Shown in pieces: positions 25,554-32,867 of a DNA stretch of 64,000 nt. The first letter of the stretch is position 1, and the number at the start of each line of letters is the position of its first letter. The notes under the pieces were generated by a model that had not been told where the DNA came from, searched no databases, and was given only the letters and a program-made list of their open reading frames with translations. A program made the translations under genes and the position numbers. Source of the DNA: Streptococcaceae bacterium (GTDB taxonomy: Bacteria; Bacillota; Bacilli; Lactobacillales; Streptococcaceae). The stretch lies in NCBI GenBank assembly GCA_031253335.1, contig JAIRWF010000010.1:62001-126000 (forward strand), read 5' to 3'.

Positions 25554-26408
25554 ATGAAAAAGAAATTTCTCATAGCTCTTCTAGCGTTTACAGGGCTTGT
25601 GGCACTTACGGCCTGTGGCAACGGAAAGCAGCAAATCACAGCAGGTGGTTCAACCGCTCTGCAACCACTTGTAGAGCAGGCGTCGATTGACTACATGAAA
25701 CTTCATCCGTCTGAAATCATCATGGTGCAAGGCGGGGGATCTGGGGTTGGCCTTGCGCAAGTGGCTGCGGGGAGCTTCCAGATTGGAAATTCGGACATTT
25801 TCGCCGAAGAAAAACCAGGGATTGATGCAAGCAAGTTGATTGACAACAAAGTTGCGGTTGTTGGGATTGCACCGATTGTTAATAGTAAGCTAGGTCTGTC
25901 AAATTTGACACAGACGCAGCTGATTTCGATTTTCACAGGCAAAGTCACGAACTGGTCGCAAGTGGGCGGCCCCAACGAAGCAATCACCGTTATCGGACGT
26001 ACAGCAGGCTCTGGGACACGTGTCAATTTTGACAAATATGGCCTGAACGGATCGACCGAGCTCAATGGACCTACGCAAGACGCGAGCGGCTCCGTGGTGC
26101 AGCTCGTCAGCCAAACGCCAGGTGCTATCAGCTATGTTTCCTTTAGTTACAAGGATAAGCCAGGTGTCAAAGCGCTTGAGATTGACAATGTCGCGCCAAA
26201 TTATAAAAACGTCTCTGAAAACTACTGGAAAATCTGGGCTTACGAGCACATGTATCTCAATAAAGCCAAAGATAACACGACCGAACAAGATTTCATCAAT
26301 TTTATCAGTTCGGACAAAGCACATATTTTCGCAAAACTCGGCTATTTTAGCATCAATAATATGTACGTTGATCGCAACGCCCAAGGCAAAATCCGTCAAA
26401 TCAATTAA
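25554..26408 (+). CDS. Phosphate ABC transporter substrate-binding lipoprotein PstS (copy 2)
   Basis: 284 residues, strongly similar to the preceding PstS over its whole length (AGGSTALQPLVEQAS, MVQGGGSGVGLAQVAAGSFQIGNSDIFAE, FTGKVTNWSQVGGPNEAITVIGRTAGSGTRVNFDK). The lipobox ALTACG places Cys at about 22; the Ser/Thr linker of copy 1 is missing. It has no Pho-box-like array and a leaderless-type promoter, so the two copies are probably expressed under different conditions. A palindrome at 25897 encodes SNLT, and a diverged one lies at about 26022. Confidence 0.92.
   Translation: MKKKFLIALLAFTGLVALTACGNGKQQITAGGSTALQPLVEQASIDYMKLHPSEIIMVQGGGSGVGLAQVAAGSFQIGNSDIFAEEKPGIDASKLIDNKVAVVGIAPIVNSKLGLSNLTQTQLISIFTGKVTNWSQVGGPNEAITVIGRTAGSGTRVNFDKYGLNGSTELNGPTQDASGSVVQLVSQTPGAISYVSFSYKDKPGVKALEIDNVAPNYKNVSENYWKIWAYEHMYLNKAKDNTTEQDFINFISSDKAHIFAKLGYFSINNMYVDRNAQGKIRQIN
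25897..25910. repeat. Palindrome copy inside second pstS
   Basis: TGTCAAATTTGACA; reads SNLT at the codons homologous to the copy in the first pstS. Confidence 0.9.
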
Positions 26409-26409
26409 A

Positions 26410-26500
26410 GGTTACCTCTATCTCCGCGCTTTGCGCTGCGCTGTCCATGCTCGCTAAGCAAGCAAGCTTGCAAGTCGCATGGCAACTCCCTGCTTTCTCG
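26410..26500. repeat. Dispersed structured repeat, copy 1
   Basis: A 91-bp sequence starting GGTTACCTCTATCTCCGCGC and ending CTGCTTTCTCG, nearly identical to 32622-32713. Inside, CCATGC...GCATGG encloses a hairpin GCAAGC-AA-GCTTGC. In the other copy this hairpin is GCCAGC-AAA-GCTGGC, a compensatory A-T to C-G change. Confidence 0.85.
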
Positions 26501-26740
26501 TCTGGCTTCGCCACAGCGCTTGCTTGACGCAACGCGTCAAGGTAGCAAATCAAGAAACGAAGTTTCCTCATTCGTCGCCGAATAAATGAACGCACAACTA
26601 GCGTTTTTGGGCGACACAAGCTTCACATGTTTCATCCGCTACCTCGACGCAGGCTGGGACTTGTTTCACAAGTCTTTATCTACCACCTTGGACGAGTCGT
26701 CCAAGCGAGCAAAAGCAAAACGGTTTTTAGACACGCCCTA
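26501..26740. repeat. Cluster of short-loop hairpins downstream of repeat copy 1
   Basis: No gene is supported here. Successive hairpins with 3-5 nt loops are visible: TGGC-TTC-GCCA, CTTGACGC-AAC-GCGTCAAG, GAAAC-GAA-GTTTC, GACTTGT-TTC-ACAAGTC and TTGGAC-GAGTC-GTCCAA. It looks like a mosaic of hairpin modules. Confidence 0.6.
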
Positions 26741-26747
26741 TTGTAGC

Positions 26748-26772
26748 AAAAAATCTGACTTTTGTCAGATTT
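26748..26772 (-). terminator. Terminator of the ymfF-ymfH-rodZ-pgsA operon
   Basis: AAATCTGAC (26751-26759) and GTCAGATTT (26764-26772) with a 4-nt loop; on the minus strand it is followed by TTTTTT. It lies about 40 nt after the pgsA stop. Confidence 0.85.
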
Positions 26773-26813
26773 ATCTGGTGTATCCCGCAAACTTTGAGGG
26801 TGAGGTTGTAGGG

Positions 26814-27410
26814 CTAGCTTTGATTTTTGAAGACCCAGCGGGCTTGGTAAAAATAGTCGATGCCGCTGTATATGGTAAAAAACAGACAGATGTAGAGAAG
26901 GGCCGTGCCGATGAAGAAGAAATTGCCGATGAGCAGGAAAATAATGCCGGTCATTTGTGTGGCTGTCTTGATTTTCCCCGGCATGGCGGCCGCATGGACG
27001 GTACCTGATTGCTCCACGATAAGGAGGCGAAGGCCTGTCACTGCGAGCTCTCGGCAGACAATGATCGCAACGACCCAAGCGGGGGCAAGGCCTACAAATA
27101 CCAAGTAGATGAATGCTACCATAGTGAGCATTTTGTCAGCCAAAGGATCTGCAAATTTGCCGAAATTTGAGACAACGTGCCATTTGCGCGCAAGGTGGCC
27201 ATCGAGAAAATCGGTCGTTGAGGCGACGGCAAAGACGATGGCTGCGATAATCGTAAGTGTGTAGATGGGGACAGACGTGTGATTCCAAGGAGAAGGGTTC
27301 GCAATCAAAAGTCCTGGGCCACTTTGAGGAATTTGCAAAAGGATGATGAAGACGGGAATCAGGATGATGCGCATGATGGTGATGGCGTTAGGGATTTGTT
27401 CTTTTTTCAT
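26814..27410 (-). CDS. pgsA: CDP-diacylglycerol-glycerol-3-phosphate 3-phosphatidyltransferase
   Basis: 198 residues. Makes phosphatidylglycerol phosphate, the committed step of anionic phospholipid synthesis, in the membrane. The CDP-alcohol phosphotransferase motif D-G-x2-A-R-x8-G-x3-D-x3-D is seen as DFLDGHLARKWHVVSNFGKFADPLADKM. About five transmembrane helices and the N-terminal MRIILIPVF are typical. It overlaps rodZ (ATGA) and is last in the operon, the usual arrangement in streptococci. Confidence 0.95.
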   Translation of the reverse strand: MKKEQIPNAITIMRIILIPVFIILLQIPQSGPGLLIANPSPWNHTSVPIYTLTIIAAIVFAVASTTDFLDGHLARKWHVVSNFGKFADPLADKMLTMVAFIYLVFVGLAPAWVVAIIVCRELAVTGLRLLIVEQSGTVHAAAMPGKIKTATQMTGIIFLLIGNFFFIGTALLYICLFFTIYSGIDYFYQARWVFKNQS

Positions 27411-28306
27411 GGGGTCGTGCTACTCGTTTCTGTGGTGGTTGGGGTGTTTCCCGTGTAGTTCATCTGGAGGACAATGAGATAGGCGCTTGCCATGGTGCCT
27501 GTGAGCGTCAGAGGCTGACCATTTATTGTAATGGTAGTGGTGCCAACTTTGCCTAAGGTAATGGTAGCTGTGGTTGCGCTCGTGTTAAGGGTGGCTTCGG
27601 CGGTCGGGTTGGCACTTGAGAGGGTAGCTGCCTGGACGTTCGCATTGGTGAGGCTAAATGAGGTTGTGGCAGCACCTGTATTCAACGAAAAGTCAATGAC
27701 AACAGGATTTTTACTGGTATTGACGGTTGCGGTGACGGTCGCACCATTTTGCGCAAGGCTGATGGTAGTTGCGGGTGTGGATGAACTTGAAGGTGTCTCA
27801 GAGCTTGTGGAAGTGGCAGTGGCTACGGTGTAGTTTTTGAGTGTAATGTCATTACCTGACTGGCGGTTAAGAAAAACAATGGTTAAGACTGCGGCGAGGA
27901 TCAGGACGGCAACGACTGAAAGGAGGACGATGGGAGCGTAGTGTCTTCGGGTCTCGGCGGCTTCTTCGGCGACTTCTTCTTCAGTTTTGGGGCGCTCGGG
28001 GATGCGTTGGTCTGGGCGTACGAAGCGGTAATTGCCTGTGTCTTCGAGGTAATCATCATCGACTTCAACGTCGGTGTGGGAATCGTATGCCTCAAGAATG
28101 GCATCTATATCTAGGTCGAGCTTGGTCGCATACTGTTTGAGGTAGGCACGGACGTAAAATTCACCTGGGAGAGCCTCGTAGTTGCCCGTTTCAAGCGCAC
28201 TGATGTAGATTTTCTTGATATTGGTTTGGCGTTCTGCCTTGTCGAGCGACCAGTCTATTTGTGTGCGGCGGTCTTTTAAGACCTGGCCGATGGGGTGTTT
28301 TGCCAC
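27407..28306 (-). CDS. rodZ: RodZ-like helix-turn-helix membrane protein
   Basis: 299 residues. A cytoplasmic HTH_25 domain (IGQVLKDRRTQIDWSLDKAERQTNIKKIYISALETGNYEALPG) is followed by an acidic linker, one transmembrane helix (PIVLLSVVAVLILAAVLTIVF, about 131-151) and a Ser/Thr-rich external DUF4115-like domain. RodZ links MreB or septal machinery to the wall in rods; in cocci the homologue lies next to pgsA and M16 peptidases, as here. The start is GTG at 28306 with GGAG 4-5 nt upstream. Confidence 0.9.
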   Translation of the reverse strand: MAKHPIGQVLKDRRTQIDWSLDKAERQTNIKKIYISALETGNYEALPGEFYVRAYLKQYATKLDLDIDAILEAYDSHTDVEVDDDYLEDTGNYRFVRPDQRIPERPKTEEEVAEEAAETRRHYAPIVLLSVVAVLILAAVLTIVFLNRQSGNDITLKNYTVATATSTSSETPSSSSTPATTISLAQNGATVTATVNTSKNPVVIDFSLNTGAATTSFSLTNANVQAATLSSANPTAEATLNTSATTATITLGKVGTTTITINGQPLTLTGTMASAYLIVLQMNYTGNTPTTTETSSTTP

Positions 28307-28351
28307 GCGGTCTCCTTTCTGTGAATTTGTGAAACGTGTTCGCCTGTGTTT

Positions 28352-29614
28352 TTAATCCTTGGGGGTTATGGTGTAGATGCTCTCTTGCGCGGTTTTCAGG
28401 AAGTTTTCTGAAATCTGCTGGATATCAGTCGCACTGAGGCTTTGGAGAATGTCTGGAAGGTCAAAGAGGGTCTCTTTTGCACCGAGTGGCATCGCTGCGA
28501 ATTCATTTGCGATAAACTCGAGGGAGTTGAGACTTGCCAAGTGACGCCCCAGCATCTGCTTTTTGATGAGGGCAAGGGCGTCCTCATCTATTGTATAATT
28601 TTTGAGGCGTTCTTGCAAGATATGGATGAAATGCTCTGGATTGTCTGTATCTGCACTAAAAATCAGGCAATGAAAGCGTCCTGCGCCATCCATTTCAAAC
28701 TCGGTAGAAAAGCTATCGTCAATATCGCCCGCATGGTAGTGTGTCTCGTACCAATCGCTCGTCGCACCAAAAGTAAGAGCTGTAAAAAGCTGAAGGGAAA
28801 GGCGGAAGCGATAGGGATTTTTTATTGTTTCGGTGCCTCTGATGCCTAGGGCAACCTTGGGTTGGGCAACGTCGAGTGTTTCCTGGGCTTCTGGAACGGC
28901 TGGTGCTGGTGCAAAAGAGGCACGTTTGGGAAGGGGAGGGAGTTTTGAGAAGTCTTTTGTGGCTTGATTTTCGCGGACGAGGGCACTCATGTCTGAAACG
29001 TCGAAGGGACCCGTGAGAAAGAGGTTCATATTGGCAGGCTGGTAAAAGGCGAGGTGGTTCTCATAGAGCATCGAGGGGGTGATGGCGTGTATGGAGGATG
29101 GGGTACCTGCGATGTCGGCGGCAAGTGGGCTATCTGGGTAGAGACTTGCAAGAAGCCCTGCGTAGAGGCGCCAGTCAGGATCATCTTGGTACATCTGGAT
29201 TTCTTGGGTGATGATGCCTTGTTCTTTTGCGACATTTTCCTCTGTAAAATAGGGGGTCTGGACGAAGTCAAGGAGGAGTGTGATGTTGTCTTTTGCGCGC
29301 TCTGCGGTGTAGAAGAGGTAGGCGGTGCGGTTGAAACTCGTGAAGGCGTTGGTCTGGGCGCCGAGGCTTCCGAACTTGTACATGACGTCGCCATCAGCCT
29401 TTTCAAAGAGTTTGTGCTCCAGGAAGTGGGCGATGCCTTCTGGGTAAGTCGTGAGGGGCGTGCCGAAGCGGGTGTCGAGGCTCCCGAAGTTGGTTGTGAA
29501 GAGTCCAAAAGTCTTGTGATAGTCAGGCTTTGGGAGGTAATAGACGGTGAGGCCATTGGGGAGAATGTCGGTGTATAGGGTCTCGCCTAGGTTTTTATAG
29601 GTTTTTACGTTCAT
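28352..29614 (-). CDS. M16 family metallopeptidase, active-motif member (YmfH-like)
   Basis: 420 residues of the pitrilysin fold. The inverted zinc motif HxxEH is intact in EGIAHFLEHKLFE, with the downstream glutamate region EQGIITQEIQMYQDDPDWRL. In Firmicutes this gene pairs with an inactive M16 partner. It lies 2 nt after that partner and upstream of rodZ-pgsA. Substrate is not known from sequence; members of this pair have been linked to surface-layer and export phenotypes. Confidence 0.9.
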   Translation of the reverse strand: MNVKTYKNLGETLYTDILPNGLTVYYLPKPDYHKTFGLFTTNFGSLDTRFGTPLTTYPEGIAHFLEHKLFEKADGDVMYKFGSLGAQTNAFTSFNRTAYLFYTAERAKDNITLLLDFVQTPYFTEENVAKEQGIITQEIQMYQDDPDWRLYAGLLASLYPDSPLAADIAGTPSSIHAITPSMLYENHLAFYQPANMNLFLTGPFDVSDMSALVRENQATKDFSKLPPLPKRASFAPAPAVPEAQETLDVAQPKVALGIRGTETIKNPYRFRLSLQLFTALTFGATSDWYETHYHAGDIDDSFSTEFEMDGAGRFHCLIFSADTDNPEHFIHILQERLKNYTIDEDALALIKKQMLGRHLASLNSLEFIANEFAAMPLGAKETLFDLPDILQSLSATDIQQISENFLKTAQESIYTITPKD

Positions 29615-29616
29615 GG

Positions 29617-30888
29617 TTAGACTCTTTCTTGGTGTGGTGCGGTCTCTGTGGTTGACGTGTCTGTGATGCCTTCTAAGAGATAGACGACTTGAAGTTGGAG
29701 CTTTCGGGCAACTTTTTGGACGTCTGCGGAGGTCACTGCAGCTAACTGTACTAGAAAGTCTGCCTTATCCAAGAAGCGCTCAGGAACTTGGCTTTGCGTG
29801 AACGCATGCTCAATGAGGGCGCCTGCATTGTCGAGGGACATGTAATAGCCGTTTTTCAGCATTTTTTTGGTGTCGGCGAGATCTGATTCATCGAAATCAC
29901 CGTCTGCCACCTGGGCGAGAAGTTCTAAGATGAGGGTGCGTGTGGCTTTGGCGTCTGCGGCATCAATTCCCGCCATCACGCGAAAGAGACCGGACCAGCT
30001 ATCAAAGGCGGATCCGATTTCATAGGCAAGGGATCGCTCTTCGCGGGCGATTTTGAAAAGTTTAGAGTGCGGCATGGCGCCAAATAGACCATTCATGACT
30101 TGAAGCGCCATGTAATCCTTGTCACCATACTGAATCGGCAGTTTCCAGGCCAGGGCAAGGACGGATTGATAGGCCTCTTTGTGCTCTGTGACCTCTGTCA
30201 AATTTGACAGCATGGGTTTTTGGGGTGTATCAAAGATGCTAAGTGTGGCAGGGGTGCGACTAGGCCATGTCCAGGTGGCAAGTGTTTCTGTTAAATCAGC
30301 TTCTTCGACGTTTCCAAGGATAAAAATATCTGTCAAATCTGACGCAAGCAGTCTTTCATAGGCGGAGCGAACGTCTTCGAGAGTTGTAGCTTCAACGCTT
30401 TCGAGATCTCCCTCAGCGGGAAGCCAAGTCCCATAAAAGAGCTCACGTAAGCGACGCCCTGCTACGTAGTCATTATCATCTTCTGAGGAGGCGAGGTAGT
30501 GCAAAAGATTCGTTTTTTCAATCGTAAAGAGTTCTTCGTCCCATAAGGGCTTGAAAATCACGGAATGGAGAAATTCAAGACCTTCAGAAAGGGTATCTTC
30601 AGCGACAAGCTTTGGATTGACAAGACTCATGATAAGAATCAGCTGATGCTGCGCGCCTTTGCGTACGACATCACTTGAAAAAGTCGCACCATACATGCTT
30701 GCTAGTCTCTCCTGAATTGCTTGCGGCGTTTTATAATCAGCATTTGCTGCTTCCATCAAATTTGACAAAAGGACGCGCGCCGCGATTTGACGGGGCTCAA
30801 AGGCTGTCAAAAAACGAAGCTGCACGCGAATCGTTTTAAATTTCGTTTCGTGAATCAGGTGCAAACGCACACCAGCTGGTAAGTTCAT
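29617..30888 (-). CDS. M16 family peptidase-like protein lacking the zinc motif (YmfF-like)
   Basis: 423 residues with the M16 fold, but the zinc motif position is VLLSNLMEAAN instead of HxxEH, so it is presumably the non-catalytic half of a heterodimer with the downstream protein. The remaining M16 landmarks (YGATFSSDVVRKG, GNVEEADL, YMALQVMNGLFGAMPHSKLFKIAREERSLAYEI) are present. Three palindrome copies (30195, 30332, 30756) encode LSNLTEV, KSD-type and SNL segments. The -10 TATAAT (30901-30896) is 7 nt from the ATG, so the operon is predicted to start with a leaderless mRNA. Confidence 0.88.
   Translation of the reverse strand: MNLPAGVRLHLIHETKFKTIRVQLRFLTAFEPRQIAARVLLSNLMEAANADYKTPQAIQERLASMYGATFSSDVVRKGAQHQLILIMSLVNPKLVAEDTLSEGLEFLHSVIFKPLWDEELFTIEKTNLLHYLASSEDDNDYVAGRRLRELFYGTWLPAEGDLESVEATTLEDVRSAYERLLASDLTDIFILGNVEEADLTETLATWTWPSRTPATLSIFDTPQKPMLSNLTEVTEHKEAYQSVLALAWKLPIQYGDKDYMALQVMNGLFGAMPHSKLFKIAREERSLAYEIGSAFDSWSGLFRVMAGIDAADAKATRTLILELLAQVADGDFDESDLADTKKMLKNGYYMSLDNAGALIEHAFTQSQVPERFLDKADFLVQLAAVTSADVQKVARKLQLQVVYLLEGITDTSTTETAPHQERV
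30195..30343. repeat. Two palindrome copies in the ymfF-like gene
   Basis: Perfect CTGTCAAATTTGACAG at 30195-30210 and GTCAAATCTGAC at 30332-30343. A partial copy (TCAAATTTGACA) lies at 30756-30767 in the same gene. Confidence 0.9.
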
Positions 30889-30895
30889 GAGGCTT

Positions 30896-30904
30896 ATTAT
30901 AGCA
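30896..30904 (-). promoter_or_regulatory. Extended -10 promoter of the ymfF-ymfH-rodZ-pgsA operon
   Basis: On the minus strand TGC precedes TATAAT (30901-30896). The box ends 7 nt before the start codon at 30888; there is no room for a Shine-Dalgarno. Confidence 0.6.
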
Positions 30905-30925
30905 CATTTTAAGGCACTTTGCCCC

Positions 30926-30939
30926 TGTCAAATTTGACA
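30926..30939. repeat. Palindrome copy between divergent ymfF and yaaA promoters
   Basis: Perfect TGTCAAATTTGACA in the divergent intergenic region. Confidence 0.9.
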
Positions 30940-30965
30940 AGAAAAGTTATCTCGTCGTTTGATTT

Positions 30966-31010
30966 GACGCTTAAACTTCATCTTATTTATGTTATAATTT
31001 TCTAAGCGTC
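30966..31010 (+). promoter_or_regulatory. yaaA-recF promoter flanked by an inverted repeat
   Basis: TATAAT at 30993-30998 with a weak -35 (TTAAAC, 30971-30976, 16-nt spacer). GACGCTTA (30966-30973) and TAAGCGTC (31003-31010) form a perfect 8-bp inverted repeat around the -10 region, possibly an operator or a promoter-proximal hairpin. Confidence 0.5.
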
Positions 31011-31056
31011 ACACGTCAGCAACACACGACACGACGAAGCTAGAAAGGACAAGGCA

Positions 31057-31410
31057 ATGGCAACTCGGCATCCGCTTTTTAACGATTACATCACGCTTGG
31101 TCAATTTCTAAAAGAGGCAGGCCTCATTGCAACAGGCGGCGCCGCCAAATTCTATCTCGCTGAAACGGACGTTTTTCTAAATGGTGAACCCGAAAATCGC
31201 CGTGGCAAAAAGCTCTATGCGGATGATACCTTGGAAATCCCCCGTGAAAAGCTATCTGTCAAATTTGACCGCGCCTCAGCGGCCGAAATCAGCCATCATA
31301 GCGCACAGCTTGCTGAGAAAACCCAGCTCCAAAAAGCTGTCAAATCTGACAAAATCTCCCCAAAACACCCTGTCAAATCTGACAAGCCCAAAAGTCCCTT
31401 CCATCCATGA
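31057..31410 (+). CDS. yaaA: S4-domain protein YaaA (RlbA-type), RecF-associated
   Basis: 117 residues. The first 70 carry the small S4 RNA-binding fold usual for YaaA next to recF (ITLGQFLKEAGLIATGGAAKFYLAETDVFLNGEPENRRGKKLY). The rest is an unusual basic tail that contains three copies of the iterated palindrome in frame (31258, 31338, 31371), read as VKFDR, VKSDK and VKSDK. Typical family members end near residue 70-75, so the tail looks like a repeat-derived extension. The gene overlaps recF by 4 nt. Confidence 0.85.
   Translation: MATRHPLFNDYITLGQFLKEAGLIATGGAAKFYLAETDVFLNGEPENRRGKKLYADDTLEIPREKLSVKFDRASAAEISHHSAQLAEKTQLQKAVKSDKISPKHPVKSDKPKSPFHP
31258..31384. repeat. Three palindrome copies in the 3' part of yaaA
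   Basis: GTCAAATTTGAC at 31258-31269, TGTCAAATCTGACA at 31338-31351 and 31371-31384. The last two are 33 nt apart and in the same reading frame. Confidence 0.9.
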
Positions 31411-32480
31411 TTTTATCTGACCTTCATCTTCAAAATGTCCGCAATTATATGCACCTAGATCTTGAACTGCACCCCCAGCTCAATCTTTTCGTTGGCCCCA
31501 ACGCCCAAGGTAAAACCAATATTTTAGAAGCCATCTATTTCCTTGCCACCACCCGCTCCCACCGCACGCGCACCGAGAAGGAGCTCATCCAATGGGGCGA
31601 GAAGTCCCTTACCATCACAGGAAATGTCCAAAAATCAACCACCACCGTCCCGCTCGAACTCTCGCTCGACGCTAAAGGCCGCCACGTCAAGGTCAACCAC
31701 CTCCCTGAAAATCGCCTCGCCGACTACATCGGTCAGCTCAAGGCCATCCTCTTTGCGCCCGAAAATCTCGAACTTGTAAAGGGTGCACCTGCTGTTCGCA
31801 GGCGATTTCTCGACATGGAAATCGGCCAAACGCATCCCACTTACATTTACGACCTCTTGCGTTACAATCACACGCTCCACGAGCGCAATGCCCTCTTAAA
31901 AAACGAGCAAGACAGCATTGACCCCGTCCTGCTCGATGTTTTAGACACCCAGCTCCTTGAGCATGGCACAAAAATCATCGCAACCCGCAAAGCCTTTCTT
32001 GCACAGCTCTCAGAGCTTGCCACTGCGATTCACAAAGAGCTCACGCATGACTCCGAAACGCTCAATCTCAACTACCTGCCTCGCGTCGAATCAGACTTTG
32101 CCCAAGAGCTAAAAGACCGACGTAAAGTCGATCTCATCCGCCACCAAACGACCATCGGCCCCCATCGAGATGACTTTAGCTTTATTAGCAACACCATCAA
32201 TCTCGCAGATTTTGGCTCCCAAGGCCAGCAGCGCACTGCAGCCCTCAGTATCAAGCTCGCGGAGATTGAGCTCATCCATAAAGAAAGTGGCGAATATCCC
32301 ATTCTCCTTCTTGACGATGTTCTCTCAGAGCTCGACAACACCCGCCAGCTCGACCTCTTAGCCACCGCTCTGAATAAAACCCAGACATTCCTGACTACGA
32401 CAACCCTCGAGCACCTTAAAAATCTCCCCAAGGCCCTCCAAATCTACAATGTCGCCTCTGGCAGCCTCACCCTCGCCTAG
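31407..32480 (+). CDS. recF: DNA replication and repair protein RecF
   Basis: 357 residues. SMC-like ATPase that helps load RecA at gaps. Walker A in FVGPNAQGKTNILEAI, a DLHLQNVRNY N-terminus, the signature region FGSQGQQRTAALSIKLAE and Walker B ILLLDDVLSELD are present. It follows yaaA with an ATGA overlap, as in many Lactobacillales where the pair has moved away from dnaN. A terminator follows about 100 nt later. Confidence 0.96.
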   Translation: MILSDLHLQNVRNYMHLDLELHPQLNLFVGPNAQGKTNILEAIYFLATTRSHRTRTEKELIQWGEKSLTITGNVQKSTTTVPLELSLDAKGRHVKVNHLPENRLADYIGQLKAILFAPENLELVKGAPAVRRRFLDMEIGQTHPTYIYDLLRYNHTLHERNALLKNEQDSIDPVLLDVLDTQLLEHGTKIIATRKAFLAQLSELATAIHKELTHDSETLNLNYLPRVESDFAQELKDRRKVDLIRHQTTIGPHRDDFSFISNTINLADFGSQGQQRTAALSIKLAEIELIHKESGEYPILLLDDVLSELDNTRQLDLLATALNKTQTFLTTTTLEHLKNLPKALQIYNVASGSLTLA

Positions 32481-32575
32481 TTTGCATATCAGTTGGTCAG
32501 ACTCTTAGTTCATGTTATACTATCTTAAATCCTCTTTTATTTTTTTAACACTCCCAGAACAAGCCATTTCTGGGT

Positions 32576-32612
32576 AGCAAAAAGGCCTTCCCAAGCGGAA
32601 AGGTCTTTTTGA
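32576..32612 (+). terminator. recF terminator
   Basis: AAAAAGGCCTTCCC and GGAAAGGTCTTTTT form an imperfect stem with a short loop and a T tract. Confidence 0.75.
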
Positions 32613-32621
32613 TTGTTTTTG

Positions 32622-32713
32622 GGTTACCTCTATCTCCGCGCTTTGCGCTGCGCTGTCCATGCTCGCTAAGCCAGCAAAGCTGGCAAGTCGCATGGCAACT
32701 CCCTGCTTTCTCG
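32622..32713. repeat. Dispersed structured repeat, copy 2
   Basis: A 92-bp near-identical copy of 26410-26500, same orientation. The internal hairpin is GCCAGC-AAA-GCTGGC inside CCATGC...GCATGG. Flanking sequences differ from copy 1. Confidence 0.85.
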
Positions 32714-32867
32714 CCTAGCTAAAGCATGTCCATTCGCTCTAAGGCGCGGTCTGCGCCGTAGCGAAGGACGTCTGTTGGTGCGGCCTGCACCTTACAGCGA
32801 TGCTAGTAGGGTTATCAGAGCGGACAGCCCGACACAAAGTGGCGCAGATAGACACGCCGTTTATTGT

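Larger units (their letters stand above)
32481..32867. other. Intergenic region: recF terminator and repeat copy 2
   Basis: No gene is supported. It holds a terminator (32576-32612), the second copy of the dispersed structured repeat (32622-32713) and, after it, two similar hairpins GGCGC-GGTCT-GCGCC and GGTGC-GGCCT-GCACC at about 32740-32793. Confidence 0.6.

Noticed and set aside
26410-26500. Integron attC site or insertion-sequence end
   Set aside because: No GTTRRRY/RYYYAAC core pairs, no integrase or transposase, and no target duplication visible.
26586-27008. 140-codon plus-strand frame overlapping the hairpin cluster and pgsA
   Set aside because: Most of it is antisense to pgsA, which has full family motifs; composition is odd and no Shine-Dalgarno is present.
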